Below, piece by piece: positions 38,257-49,031 of a stretch of DNA of 64,000 nucleotides. Each line of letters opens with the position of its first letter. The first letter of the stretch is position 1. The translations under genes and the position numbers were made by a program. The notes below the pieces were generated by a model. That model had not been told where the DNA came from. It saw nothing but the letters and a program-made list of their open reading frames with translations, and searched no databases. This DNA is from Paraburkholderia largidicola (lineage in GTDB: Bacteria; Pseudomonadota; Gammaproteobacteria; Burkholderiales; Burkholderiaceae), in the NCBI RefSeq assembly GCF_013426895.1, contig NZ_AP023174.1, positions 3,472,001 to 3,536,000 of the forward strand, written 5' to 3'.

Positions 38257-39270
38257 TCACCTCGTATGACGGATGCGTGGATTCAGCACGCCGTACAACA
38301 GGTCGACGACGAGGTTCACGACGATCACGAGTGTCGCGATCATCAGGATACCGCCCTGCACGACGGGATAGTCGCGCCGGCCGATCGCGTCGATCAGCCA
38401 TTTGCCGATGCCCGGCCACGAGAACAGCGTCTCCGTCAGCACAGCGCCCGCGAGCAGCGTGCCGACCTGCAGACCGATCACCGTCACGACGGGAATCAGC
38501 GCGTTACGCAGCGCATGCACGACGATTACGCGTCCCGGCGACAAGCCCTTCGCGCGCGCCGTGCGGATGTAGTCTTCGCGCAGCACTTCGAGCATCGACG
38601 AACGCGTCATCCGCGCGACCACCGCGAGCGGAATCGTGCCGAGCACGATCGACGGCAGGATCAGGTGCGACAGCGCCGAGCGGAACGAGCCTTCGTCCGT
38701 GCCGGGCAGCAGCGAGTCGATCAGCAGGAATCCGGTCACGTGCGGAATGTCGTATTCGACCGCGATGCGACCCGACACGGGCGTCCAGCCGAGCTTTGCC
38801 GAGAAGAACATGATGAGGATCAAGCCCCACCAGAAAATCGGCATCGAGTAGCCAGTGAGCGCGGTGCCCATCACGCCGTGATCGACTGCCGTGCCGCGCC
38901 GCAGCGCAGCGAACACGCCCGCCGGCAGGCCGACGATCAACGCGAACAGCATCGCGCAGATCGATAGCTCGACGGTGGCGGGGAAACGGGCCAGGAATTC
39001 GTCCATCACGCTGGTATTGGTGATGATCGACGTGCCGAGGTTCCCCTGCAGCGCGTGGCCGACGTAATGGAGGTACTGGATGGGCAGCGGTTCGTCGAGC
39101 CCGAGGCGATGCATCGCGGCGGCGTGCATGGCCGGGTCGACGCCGCGCTCGCCCATCATGACTTCGATGGGGTCGCCCGGAATCAGGTGAATGAGCGCGA
39201 ACGCGAGGATCGTGATACCGATGAAAGTCGGTATGACCATCCCGATGCGGCGCAAAACGAATCGGAACAT
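38257..39270 (-). CDS. dppB: Dipeptide ABC transporter permease DppB
   Basis: The 337-residue permease begins MFRFVLRRIGMVIPTFIGIT with the first helix, followed by a periplasmic region with PGDPIEVMMGERG and the permease domain with RMTRSSMLEVLREDYIRTAR as EAA loop. Six helices are expected. A terminator-like hairpin lies 26 bp upstream of its start, which may lower permease expression relative to the binding protein. Confidence 0.95.
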   Translation of the reverse strand: MFRFVLRRIGMVIPTFIGITILAFALIHLIPGDPIEVMMGERGVDPAMHAAAMHRLGLDEPLPIQYLHYVGHALQGNLGTSIITNTSVMDEFLARFPATVELSICAMLFALIVGLPAGVFAALRRGTAVDHGVMGTALTGYSMPIFWWGLILIMFFSAKLGWTPVSGRIAVEYDIPHVTGFLLIDSLLPGTDEGSFRSALSHLILPSIVLGTIPLAVVARMTRSSMLEVLREDYIRTARAKGLSPGRVIVVHALRNALIPVVTVIGLQVGTLLAGAVLTETLFSWPGIGKWLIDAIGRRDYPVVQGGILMIATLVIVVNLVVDLLYGVLNPRIRHTR

Positions 39271-39295
39271 GGTTCGTCCCTATGGTCTTGGTGAG

Positions 39296-39339
39296 AAAAA
39301 ACGCAACCGGCGACGAGGGCTCGTGACCCCGGTCGCCGG
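39296..39339 (-). terminator. Attenuator-like hairpin between dppA1 and dppB
   Basis: On the leftward transcript CCGGCGAC pairs with GTCGCCGG and is followed after 5 nt by T6. It lies between the binding-protein gene and dppB, where partial termination would give excess binding protein over membrane subunits, a usual arrangement in ABC importers. Confidence 0.6.
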
Positions 39340-39424
39340 ACCATTTCGACCAGTCTTCTAACCGAACGAAAAGCGTACTGCGTATGGGATGCAGCAGGCA
39401 ACGAAGCCCACCGCATCACGTGAT

Positions 39425-41056
39425 TTACTTCATGCTGACGCCGTCGAAGCGCGCGTAGCCGAGCGGCTCGATGCGCATGTCGACAACCTTCTTGCTCACC
39501 GGCTGATACACCGTCGAGTGAGCGATCGGCGAGAACGGCAGTTGCTGCGCGAAGATCTGCTGCGCCTGCACATACGCCTTCGTGCGATCTGCCTGGCCCG
39601 TCGTTTCACGGCCCTTCTGCACGAGTTCGTCGAACGGCTTGTAGCACCACTTCGAGAAGTTGTTGCCGTTCACTGCGTCGCAGCCGAGCAGCGTACCGAG
39701 CCAGTTGTCCGGGTCGCCGTTGTCGCCCGTCCAGCCGATCAGCATCGTGTCGTCTTCGCCCGCGTGCGCGCGCTTGATGTACTCTCCCCATTCGTACGTG
39801 ACGATCTTCGCCTTCACGCCGATCTTGGCCCAGTCGGCCTGGATCATTTCCGCCATCAGCTTGCCGTTCGGGTTGTACGCGCGCTGCACGGGCATGGCCC
39901 ACAGCGTGATGTCGAAACCGTTCGGGAAGCCAGCCTTGGCGAGCAGCGCCTTGGCCTTTTCCGTGTCGTAAGCGGGGAGCTTCAGGCTCTTGTCGTACGA
40001 CCATTGCGTAGGCGGCATCGGATTCGTCGCGGCCTGGCCTGCGCCCTGGTAGACGGAATCGATGATCGCCTTCTTGTTGATCGCCATGTCGAGCGCCTGA
40101 CGCACTTCGAGCTTGTCGACCGGCTTGTGCGACACGTTGTACGCCAGATAGCCCAGGTTGAAGCCCGGCTGCGACGGCATGTCGATGTTCGAATCGGCCT
40201 TCAGGGGCGCGATGTCGGCGGGACGCGGATAGCTCATCACCTGGCATTCGCCGGCCTTGAGCTTCTGCACGCGCACGCCGGCATCCGGCGTGATCGAGAA
40301 GATCAGCTTCGAGATCTTGACCGTGTTCGGCTTCCAGTAATCCGGATTGCCGTCGAAACGGATCGTCGCGTCCTTCGTGTAGCTGCGGAAAATGAACGGG
40401 CCCGTGCCAACCGGCTTCTGGTTGATGTCGGCGGCCTTGCCATCCTTCAGCAGCGAATCCGCGTATTCAGCCGACAGGACCGACGCGTATTCCATTGCCA
40501 GATTCTGGATGAACGGCGCGTTGACTTCCTTCAGCGTGAACTTGACCGTGTACGGGTCGACCTTTTCGACCTTGTCGATCAGCTTGTCGAGGCCCATGTC
40601 GGTGAAGTACGGGAACTGCACCGGGTAAGCCTTGCGGAACGGCTGGTTCGTGTCCAGCATGCGCTGGAACGTGAACACGACGTCATCCGCGTTGAATTCG
40701 CGGGTCGGCTTGAACCATGACGTGGTGTGGAACTTGACGCCGTGGCGCAGATGGAACGTGTACGTCTTGCCGTCCGGCGAGACATCCCACTTTTCTGCGA
40801 GGCCCGGCTCGACTTTCGTGCCGCCGCGTTCGAATTCGACGAGGCGGTTATAAACCGTGAACGTATTGGCCGTGAAATCCACGCCCGTGGTGTACTGCGC
40901 CGGATCAAAGCCCGCCGGACTGCCTTCCGAGCAGTAGACGAGGGTTTTGTTCGGGATATCGGCGGCGTTCGCCAGTTGAGTCCCCGCCATCGATGCCGCT
41001 GCCGTCGCGACCAGCATCGTGAGCCGTGCCGCGCGCAACAGTTTGTTTTGCTTCAT
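39425..41056 (-). CDS. dppA: Dipeptide ABC transporter periplasmic substrate-binding protein (paralogue 1)
   Basis: This 543-residue SBP_bac_5 protein has a signal peptide ending ANAADIP near residue 31 and the mature N-terminus KTLVYCSEGSPAGFDPAQ. FNADDVVFTFQRMLD and PVGTGPFIFRSYTKD are family blocks of DppA-type proteins that bind di- or tripeptides, haem or glutathione. It is the gene closest to dppB. Ligand cannot be predicted. Confidence 0.93.
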   Translation of the reverse strand: MKQNKLLRAARLTMLVATAAASMAGTQLANAADIPNKTLVYCSEGSPAGFDPAQYTTGVDFTANTFTVYNRLVEFERGGTKVEPGLAEKWDVSPDGKTYTFHLRHGVKFHTTSWFKPTREFNADDVVFTFQRMLDTNQPFRKAYPVQFPYFTDMGLDKLIDKVEKVDPYTVKFTLKEVNAPFIQNLAMEYASVLSAEYADSLLKDGKAADINQKPVGTGPFIFRSYTKDATIRFDGNPDYWKPNTVKISKLIFSITPDAGVRVQKLKAGECQVMSYPRPADIAPLKADSNIDMPSQPGFNLGYLAYNVSHKPVDKLEVRQALDMAINKKAIIDSVYQGAGQAATNPMPPTQWSYDKSLKLPAYDTEKAKALLAKAGFPNGFDITLWAMPVQRAYNPNGKLMAEMIQADWAKIGVKAKIVTYEWGEYIKRAHAGEDDTMLIGWTGDNGDPDNWLGTLLGCDAVNGNNFSKWCYKPFDELVQKGRETTGQADRTKAYVQAQQIFAQQLPFSPIAHSTVYQPVSKKVVDMRIEPLGYARFDGVSMK

Positions 41057-41173
41057 GTTTCCTCCAGGATCGGCGCCGGCAAAAACCAGCGTAGCGCGAT
41101 ATTACTGAGCTTTGCCAGGGGCCGCAATTGGAGGAAATTAACTTTGTTGACGATCGGAAACAGCTTTCATTCA

Positions 41174-41198
41174 GGTTGCCGCGCGTGACGCGGCAACC
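41174..41198 (-). terminator. Perfect hairpin between the two binding-protein genes
   Basis: GGTTGCCGCG and its complement form a 10-bp stem with a 5-nt loop in the 185-bp gap. It has no T-run and may be an mRNA-stabilising or processing element rather than a terminator. Confidence 0.45.
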
Positions 41199-41241
41199 GA
41201 CCCGAATTTCAGCGGAATTGGGGAGAGAAGCCGTAAATTGC

Positions 41242-42897
<1,656 letters not shown>

Positions 42898-43085
42898 GGC
42901 GTTCTCCGCGAGGCAGCTGGGGCGAGTGCCCTTGGATCATAGTCAGCCAATAATCGGATTCAATATGGGTTTTCACTCCACTTTTGCTTTTGCCTTTTCT
43001 GGTATTTGGGATTTGGGTTCGGGGCAGGGTGGGTTTGGTTTGGTCGTATTTGGTCGTGTTTGCGCTGGCATCCGCGTGATGTCTT

Positions 43086-43754
43086 TGGTCTGCTAGCGTT
43101 GCCCCTGTGCGGGGCGGCACCTACTTTTCTTTGCCGCCGCAAAGAAAAGTAGGCAAAAGAAAGCGGCTAACACCGCCAGCCCATATTCTTATCCACGGGC
43201 CCCCAACGTCCCCATCCTTCACACGACAGTGCCCTCGCCGGTGCTCGTTGCCAACGCTTCGAACAAGCGCATCACCCACTTCAGGCACCCATACAACGGC
43301 AGACGGCAGCAAATGGTATGCGCCGTCCAGGTGGCAAACTGTGTGTAGATTGTCGCGGCGTATAGCCTGGCGCTCTTACAGGGTGGGGCGCGTGCGCTAT
43401 CGGTCCGGAGTGAGGCGTGTGGAACACTTGGGCCGACACACAGTTTGCCACCTGGGCGGCGATGGACCGTGTGGCGCGGCATGCTGTAACGCGGGAGGGT
43501 GAAGCGGGTGAGGCGCATCGCAAGAGCGCTGGCAACGAACGTGGTCACGTGGTTGCCGTGTGAAGCGTAAGAACCTTTGGGGGCCCTCAGGCAAATACAA
43601 GAACTGGCGGTGTGAGCCGCTTTCTTTTGCCTACTTTTCTTTGCGGCGGCAAAGAAAAGTAGGTGCCGCCCCGCACAGGGGCGACGCCTGAAGCACGCTA
43701 ACAAATCGCGGATGCCAGCGAAAAACACAAGCAGACCACCCAGCGTCGCAGACA
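43086..43754. repeat. 669-bp imperfectly palindromic intergenic element, copy B
   Basis: It is the same element as 27221-27890 in the same orientation. The 68-nt outer inverted arms are at 43101-43168 and 43615-43682. The central ~140 nt differ from copy A at only a few positions, while the segments just inside the outer arms differ more. Its right edge again meets a simple tandem repeat and the 3' end of a leftward gene (metF). Open frames inside are not genes. Confidence 0.9.
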
Positions 43755-43784
43755 GAAAAGCAGAAAAGCAGAAAAACAGAAAAA
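43753..43784 (+). repeat. Four 8-bp tandem repeats at the metF 3' end
   Basis: The units CAGAAAAG, CAGAAAAG, CAGAAAAA and CAGAAAAA follow one another directly between the palindromic element and the metF stop at 43789. Confidence 0.85.
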
Positions 43785-43788
43785 CCGA

Positions 43789-44619
43789 TCAGACGCCCAA
43801 CCGCTCGCAAATAGCCTTAGTAGCAGCCGACCCGTTAAGGGTATAAAAATGCAGCCCCGGCACCTTCGCCTCAACAAGCCGACGACAAAGATCCGCCACC
43901 ACATCGAGCCCAAACGCCCGAATCGACTCGCGGTCATCACCAAAACTTTCGAGCCGTCGCGCGACCCATCGCGGCACTTCAGCACCGCACATTTCGGAGA
44001 ACCGCATCAACTGCGAAAAGTTCGTGATAGGCATGATGCCCGGCACGATAGGCACATCAACACCAAGCTTGTGCGCATCGTCGACAAAACGGAAATACGC
44101 GTCAGCGTTAAAGAAGTACTGCGTGATCGCCGAATTGGCACCCGCCTTCACCTTGCGCGCGAAGTTCTCGAGATCATGCTTCGGTGAACGCGACTGCGGG
44201 TGATACTCGGGATATCCCGCCACTTCGATGCGGAACCAGTCGCCGAATTCGGCGCGAATAAAACTCACCAGTTCCGACGCGTAGCGCAACTCGCCGACTG
44301 CGCCCATGCCCGACGGCAAATCACCGCGCAACGCGACGATATGGCGGATGCCGTGCGAGCGATATTCGTTGAGAATCGCGCGCAGGCTTTCCCTCGACGA
44401 GCCAATGCACGACAGGTGCGGCGCGGCTTCGAGGCCGTCCTTCGCCATGTCGAGCACCGTGTCGAGCGTGCCTTGCTGGGTCGAACCGCCGGCGCCGAAC
44501 GTGACGGACACGAACTTGGGCTTGAGCGGCAACAGTTCTGCGCGCGTCGCACGCAGCTTGTCGAGCCCTTCCTGTGTCTTCGGCGGGAAGAATTCGAATG
44601 AAAGTTCGATGGGGTTCAT
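43789..44619 (-). CDS. metF: 5,10-methylenetetrahydrofolate reductase
   Basis: The 276-residue flavoprotein reduces methylene-THF to 5-methyl-THF, the methyl donor for methionine synthesis. The start MNPIELSFEFFPPKTQEG contains the conserved EFFPPK; VTFGAGGST, HIVALRGDLP and ITQYFFNADAYFRF are family motifs. It is last in the ahcY-holin-like-metF series, so the SAH riboswitch could control both ends of the methyl cycle. The 3' end touches a tandem repeat next to the palindromic element. Confidence 0.97.
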   Translation of the reverse strand: MNPIELSFEFFPPKTQEGLDKLRATRAELLPLKPKFVSVTFGAGGSTQQGTLDTVLDMAKDGLEAAPHLSCIGSSRESLRAILNEYRSHGIRHIVALRGDLPSGMGAVGELRYASELVSFIRAEFGDWFRIEVAGYPEYHPQSRSPKHDLENFARKVKAGANSAITQYFFNADAYFRFVDDAHKLGVDVPIVPGIMPITNFSQLMRFSEMCGAEVPRWVARRLESFGDDRESIRAFGLDVVADLCRRLVEAKVPGLHFYTLNGSAATKAICERLGV

Positions 44620-44636
44620 GGTTCTGTTGGCACCCG

Positions 44637-44990
44637 TCAGCTCAGGCCGCGGTTGCCGAAGATGAGCGCGGACAACAGCCACGAAACGATGCTGTACAGG
44701 ATCGAGCCGAAGAACGCCGACCAGAATCCCGACACTTCGAAGCCCTTCAGCAGCGACGCGCACAGCCAGAAGCACAGCGCATTCACCACCAGTATGAAGA
44801 GCCCAAGCGTGAGAATCGTGACGGGCAACGTCAGCAGGATCAGCACCGGCCGCAAGACGGCATTGATGAGCCCCAGCACGAGCGCGACGATCAGCGCAGT
44901 GCCGAAACTGCGAATGTGGATCGACGGCACGAGGTAGGTGATGATCAGCAGCGCGAGCGCATTGATCACCCAGGTCAGCAATACAGTCAT
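44637..44990 (-). CDS. Phage holin family / YvlD-like four-helix membrane protein
   Basis: This 117-residue protein has four hydrophobic helices, starting MTVLLTWVINALALLIITYLV and with LGLINAVLRPVLILLTLPVTI between helices, as in the PF04020 family. ATG 44990 has GGAG at good spacing. The holin name is historical; no lysis genes are near. It lies 17 bp before metF and is probably cotranscribed with ahcY and metF. Confidence 0.85.
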   Translation of the reverse strand: MTVLLTWVINALALLIITYLVPSIHIRSFGTALIVALVLGLINAVLRPVLILLTLPVTILTLGLFILVVNALCFWLCASLLKGFEVSGFWSAFFGSILYSIVSWLLSALIFGNRGLS

Positions 44991-45093
44991 GAACAGCTCC
45001 TGGTCGTCTGTGGTGTGAAGTCCGGATTGAACTCGAAGGCACGCGAAAAGCGTCAGCCGATGCAATGTCTCGCATGGGCCTGTGCTTCGTCCG

Positions 45094-45147
45094 GTGCAGC
45101 CGCCCGCCGAAGCAGGCGGCCGCACCTGTCATGCCGCTTTTTGCGGC
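45094..45147 (-). terminator. Two successive hairpins between ahcY and the holin-like gene
   Basis: One hairpin pairs GTGC-A-GCCGCC (45094-45104) with GGCGGC-C-GCAC (45115-45125). The other is GCCGC-AAAAA-GCGGC on the - strand (45133-45147), starting 12 bp after the ahcY stop. Neither has a T-run. They may attenuate or process the transcript before the small gene and metF. Confidence 0.45.
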
Positions 45148-45159
45148 CTGGCGTGCGGC

Positions 45160-46581
45160 TTAATAACGGTAGTGGTTCGGCTTGAACGGACCGTTCTTGT
45201 CGACGCCGATGTAGCCAGCCTGTTCCGTCGACAGCTCCGTCAGGTTCGCGCCGATGCGCGCGAGGTGCAGACGCGCGACCTTCTCATCGAGTTGCTTCGG
45301 CAGAACATAAACCTTGTTCTCGTACTTGGCGCCGTCGACGAACAGTTCGATCTGCGCGAGCGTCTGGTTCGTGAACGAGTTCGACATCACGAACGACGGG
45401 TGGCCCGTGGCGCAGCCCAGGTTCACGAGGCGGCCTTCAGCCAGCAGGATCACGCGCTTGCCGTCCGGGAAAATGATGTGGTCGACTTGCGGCTTGATGT
45501 TTTCCCACTGGTACTGGCGCGTCGACGCAACGTCGATTTCCGAGTCGAAGTGGCCGATGTTGCAGACGATCGCGTTGTTGCGCATCGCCTTCATGTGATC
45601 GTGGTTGATCACGTGGTAGTTGCCCGTTGCCGTCACGAAGATGTCTGCGTGCGGCGCAGCGGCTTCCATCGTCACGACGCGGTAGCCTTCCATCGCGGCT
45701 TGCAGCGCGCAGATCGGATCGATTTCCGTGACCCACACCGTCGCGCCCAGACCGCGCAGCGATTGCGCGCAGCCCTTGCCCACGTCGCCGTAACCGGCAA
45801 CCACCGCGATCTTGCCGGCGATCATCACGTCGGTCGCGCGCTTGATGCCGTCGACGAGCGACTCGCGGCAGCCATACAGATTGTCGAACTTCGACTTCGT
45901 GACCGAGTCGTTGACGTTGATCGCGGGGAACGGCAGACGGCCTTCCTTCTCCATCTGATACAGGCGGTGCACGCCCGTCGTCGTTTCTTCCGTCACGCCC
46001 TTGATGTGCGCGAGGCGCTTCGAGTACCACGTCGGGTCGATCTCGAGATGCTTTTCGATCGACTTGTACAGTGCGACTTCTTCCTCGTTGGTCGGCTTCG
46101 CGATCACCGAGCGATCCTTCTCGGCCTTCGAGCCGAGGATCAGCAGCAGCGTTGCGTCGCCGCCGTCGTCGAGGATCATGTTGGCGAACTCACCGTTCGG
46201 CCATTCGAAAATGCGGTGCGAGAACTCCCAGTATTCGTCGAGCGATTCGCCCTTGAACGCGAACACGGGGGTGCCGGCCTTCGCGATGGCGGCGGCGGCG
46301 TGATCTTGCGTCGAGAAGATGTTGCACGATGCCCAGCGCACGTCCGCGCCCAGCGCGGTCAGCGTCTCGATCAGCACGCCCGTTTGAATGGTCATGTGCA
46401 GCGAGCCCGCGACGCGCGCGCCCTTCAGCGGCTGCTGCGTCTTGTACTCTTCGCGGGTTTGCATGAGACCGGGCATTTCGGTCTCGGCGATGGTGAGTTC
46501 CTTGCGGCCCCAGTCGGCCAGCGACAGGTCGGCAACAACGAAATCCTGGGAATTTTTGGAATCCATAACTGCGGCGTTCAT
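45160..46581 (-). CDS. ahcY: Adenosylhomocysteinase
   Basis: The 473-residue NAD-dependent enzyme hydrolyses S-adenosylhomocysteine to adenosine and homocysteine. Characteristic motifs include [34 protein letters not shown], the NAD-binding [15 protein letters not shown], and C-terminal KPNHYRY. The start at 46581 has an AGGAGGG site. A SAH riboswitch in the leader places the gene under direct substrate control. Confidence 0.98.
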   Translation of the reverse strand: MNAAVMDSKNSQDFVVADLSLADWGRKELTIAETEMPGLMQTREEYKTQQPLKGARVAGSLHMTIQTGVLIETLTALGADVRWASCNIFSTQDHAAAAIAKAGTPVFAFKGESLDEYWEFSHRIFEWPNGEFANMILDDGGDATLLLILGSKAEKDRSVIAKPTNEEEVALYKSIEKHLEIDPTWYSKRLAHIKGVTEETTTGVHRLYQMEKEGRLPFPAINVNDSVTKSKFDNLYGCRESLVDGIKRATDVMIAGKIAVVAGYGDVGKGCAQSLRGLGATVWVTEIDPICALQAAMEGYRVVTMEAAAPHADIFVTATGNYHVINHDHMKAMRNNAIVCNIGHFDSEIDVASTRQYQWENIKPQVDHIIFPDGKRVILLAEGRLVNLGCATGHPSFVMSNSFTNQTLAQIELFVDGAKYENKVYVLPKQLDEKVARLHLARIGANLTELSTEQAGYIGVDKNGPFKPNHYRY

Positions 46582-46614
46582 CACGCCCTCCTTTCTAAAA
46601 ATGACTAGAAATTT

Positions 46615-46731
46615 GACGTGAGCGCCGTTCGATGCGGTTGGTTTGTAGGCGCGGCGCGCGTCCAATCCTTCCGATTGAAAGCCTTCGAGCCTGGCGGGTG
46701 GAGCCCGTCGCAACGCTCCTCGAAGACGAAC
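46615..46731 (-). promoter_or_regulatory. S-adenosylhomocysteine (SAH) riboswitch
   Basis: The ahcY leader contains, in order on the - strand, GAGGAGCGTTGCGAC (around 46706-46720), CAGGCTCG (46686-46693) and AACGGCGCTCACGTC (46615-46629). These are the conserved core pieces of the SAH-riboswitch class, which activates ahcY when SAH builds up. The spacing and the AGGAGGG site ~30 bp downstream fit an expression platform at the ribosome-binding site. Exact ends are approximate. Confidence 0.9.
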
Positions 46732-46735
46732 GGCG

Positions 46736-46744
46736 ATTGTAGCA
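46736..46744 (-). promoter_or_regulatory. Extended -10 promoter of ahcY
   Basis: TGCTACAAT on the - strand is an extended -10 element. Transcription would begin near 46729, exactly at the start of the riboswitch. No clear -35 is seen, which is common for extended -10 promoters. Confidence 0.65.
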
Positions 46745-46776
46745 AAACGAGATGGCTTGCGGTATGACGATTCAGC

Positions 46777-47586
46777 TTATGCCGATTGATCTGGCGCCGA
46801 ATCCGCGCCTTGCTGCGCGGTCAGATGCGGCGCGAGTTCGACGCCGCGCAATACCTGTATCGCTTCATATGCGCGGCGCACGAAGCGCCACGACGCATCG
46901 CGGGTCGAGTCGACGAGTTCGTCCGAGGCCTGGACCATGCCCATCGATATGCGGAAGTAGCGTTCTGCGTGGATGTTCGGGTGATAGTGCATGCGCACGC
47001 GCTTTCGGTCGTCGAGTCGCGGATTGCCGAAAATATTGAGCAGCGCCAGCGAAAACGCACCATCCTCGCCGCCGTGACGCCGGAACACGTCATCAGGCGG
47101 AAATCCGCCGAATGCCGCATAGATGGATCGGCGGATCACGAGGCTGCTCGGCACCGTGTTGCTCAGCGTCGCCGCGTGAGTCTCGAATTGCGGATGATCG
47201 GTGATGTCGGCGGGGAAGCCGCAATAGTCGACGTCGAGGCGAATCGAAGATTGACCTGGATGATCGTGCAGGAAGGCAGCGGCAGCGGTGAGCGCGTGCA
47301 GCATGTATTCGTCGTCGGCATCGATGAAAGCCAGCAGCGGATGCAGCGCGTGCATCGCGCCCCAGTTTCGCGCGCGTGCCGCGCCGCCGTTTTGCGGCAT
47401 GCGCAGCAGTTCGATCTGCGGATGCGTCTGCGCATACAGCGCGGCGATATCGGGCGAAGCGTCACGCGAGCCGTCGTCGACGACGAGAATCTGCGCGGCT
47501 TCGGGCTGCGCGATGCAACTGTCGAGCGTGCGCGCCAGCGTCTGTTCGGCGTTGTAGCAGGGAATGATGACGGAGATGGGAAGCAT
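46777..47586 (-). CDS. Family 2 glycosyltransferase
   Basis: The 269-residue protein has the GT-A start PISVIIPCYNAEQTLARTLDSC, ILVVDDGSRDAS and the metal-binding LAFIDADDEYM. It lacks C-terminal membrane helices, so it is a soluble or peripheral transferase of an envelope polysaccharide or protein. Donor and acceptor are unknown, and no polysaccharide genes lie beside it. Confidence 0.9.
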   Translation of the reverse strand: MLPISVIIPCYNAEQTLARTLDSCIAQPEAAQILVVDDGSRDASPDIAALYAQTHPQIELLRMPQNGGAARARNWGAMHALHPLLAFIDADDEYMLHALTAAAAFLHDHPGQSSIRLDVDYCGFPADITDHPQFETHAATLSNTVPSSLVIRRSIYAAFGGFPPDDVFRRHGGEDGAFSLALLNIFGNPRLDDRKRVRMHYHPNIHAERYFRISMGMVQASDELVDSTRDASWRFVRRAYEAIQVLRGVELAPHLTAQQGADSAPDQSA

Positions 47587-47678
47587 TGCCTGGACTGGCC
47601 TCGGGAATGAACGACGGCGGCAATCATAGAGCCAGCGCGCCGCCGTTCATCCCAAATTTGCTGCCGATCCCGGCTACG

Positions 47679-48401
47679 TCAAAGCGGAAGCATCCCGAAC
47701 AGCGGCGCGAGCAGCACCATCACGACGCCGGCGATCATCATCGTCAGGCTCGCGACGACGCCTTCTTCGCTGCCCAGTTCGCGCGCCTTCGCGGTGCCGA
47801 CGCCATGAGCCGCCGCGCCGAACAGCGCGCCGCGCGCGAGCCGCGTGCGCAGCGGCACGAGCGCGAGCACGAGTTCACCGAACAGCATCCCGCAGACGCC
47901 CGTCGCGATCACGAACAGCGCAGTCAGGTCCTTCGGCGCGTGAATCTTGTCGGAAACGGCGAGCGCGAAAGGCGTCGACACCGAGCGCGTCATCAGGCTG
48001 CGCTGCAGTTCTGGCGACAGATGCAGCAGCTTCGACAGCGCGAGCGAACCACCCACGGCAACCACGATGCCGACCGTGACGCCAACCGTGAGCGAAATCC
48101 AGTGCCGCCGCAGCAGATCGCGGTATTCATAGATAGGCACCGCGAATGCGACCGTGGCCGGGCCGAGTAGCCACATCAGCCAGCGCGTGTCCTGAAAGTA
48201 GACGGCGTACGGAATCCGCGCGATCACGACGATCGCGGCAAGCACAGCGGGCACGGCGAGAAGCGGCGTCAACCACGGCGATTTGAAGCGCGCATACAGC
48301 GCCTTCGATGCGAAATAGAGCGCCACCGTCAGCACGAAGCAGCCTGCCGCGATGAGCCGGGAGGCGTCGTCGGCGAAAAGGGACGTGTAGAAGGCGCTCA
48401 T
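47679..48401 (-). CDS. lrgB: LrgB family membrane protein
   Basis: The 240-residue polytopic protein has the LrgB/CidB motifs SVSTPFALAVS and AAAHGVGTAKARELG. With LrgA upstream it forms a pair linked in other bacteria to autolysis control and to pyruvate or organic-acid transport. The gap to lrgA is 24 bp, so they are cotranscribed. Confidence 0.9.
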   Translation of the reverse strand: MSAFYTSLFADDASRLIAAGCFVLTVALYFASKALYARFKSPWLTPLLAVPAVLAAIVVIARIPYAVYFQDTRWLMWLLGPATVAFAVPIYEYRDLLRRHWISLTVGVTVGIVVAVGGSLALSKLLHLSPELQRSLMTRSVSTPFALAVSDKIHAPKDLTALFVIATGVCGMLFGELVLALVPLRTRLARGALFGAAAHGVGTAKARELGSEEGVVASLTMMIAGVVMVLLAPLFGMLPL

Positions 48402-48425
48402 CGGCGGAATGGTCCCGGTCGTGGA

Positions 48426-48917
48426 TTAGAGGAAGTTGCGGCTGACAGGAGGACGTTCGACGGGCGCGCGCTGAATCATCACGCGACGCAGCGCGAGACG
48501 GCGTTCGAGCCGCGCGGCCTGTTCGACGGCGAATGCGACGGCCACCATCACCATCAGCGTGCCCGCGACCACGACGAGCGCAAGGCGCCAGCCGTCTTCG
48601 CGAAACAGGCCGCCGTACTGGACGGCCGCGACGGCGGCGGGAATGAAGAACAGCAGCATGTCCGACAGCAACCAGTCGGCGCCCGCCTTCACCCAGCGCG
48701 GCGCGACGCCGCCGCAGAACAGCAGCGCGAGCAACGCGACGAGGCCCACGACGCCGCCCGGCACCGGCAAGCCAAAACGGCGCACGATGTAGTCGGCGGC
48801 GAACCAGACGGCGGCGATCCCAGCGCTCTGCACGGCGATCCGGCCGATCTTCGCGACGGGCGACGTCGCATCGAGGCGGACAGAAGCGGCAAGACGGGCG
48901 ATCAGCGGCGAGATCAT
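48426..48917 (-). CDS. lrgA: CidA/LrgA family membrane protein
   Basis: This 163-residue protein has four hydrophobic segments. LPVPGGVVGLVALLALLF and LLSDMLLFFIPAAVAAV match the CidA/LrgA pattern. A basic C-terminal tail of about 30 residues is longer than usual. It is divergent from a LysR regulator across 114 bp containing a perfect palindrome. Confidence 0.9.
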   Translation of the reverse strand: MISPLIARLAASVRLDATSPVAKIGRIAVQSAGIAAVWFAADYIVRRFGLPVPGGVVGLVALLALLFCGGVAPRWVKAGADWLLSDMLLFFIPAAVAAVQYGGLFREDGWRLALVVVAGTLMVMVAVAFAVEQAARLERRLALRRVMIQRAPVERPPVSRNFL

Positions 48918-49000
48918 GGCAAACCCTAGGTGACTTTTAGATGAGATTCAGTATAGGGTGCAGTGCAACATAAATATAATGACTTAGAATTATCTGCTTC

Positions 49001-49015
49001 ATTCCAAATTGGAAT
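49001..49015. promoter_or_regulatory. Candidate LysR-type operator between lrgA and the LysR gene
   Basis: ATTCCAAATTGGAAT is a perfect 15-bp palindrome containing the T-N11-A pattern of LysR-type sites. It ends 16 bp before the regulator's start codon, where autorepression is expected, and lies between the divergent genes. Confidence 0.6.
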
Positions 49016-49031
49016 TCCGAGGGCTACGAAC

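Noticed and set aside
43107..43728. Open frames inside copy B, including a 169-codon leftward frame
   Set aside because: Same reason as for copy A; they mirror the repeat structure.
44637..44990. Prophage remnant because of a holin-family match
   Set aside because: The family is a general four-helix membrane family; no other phage gene, att site or composition shift is present.
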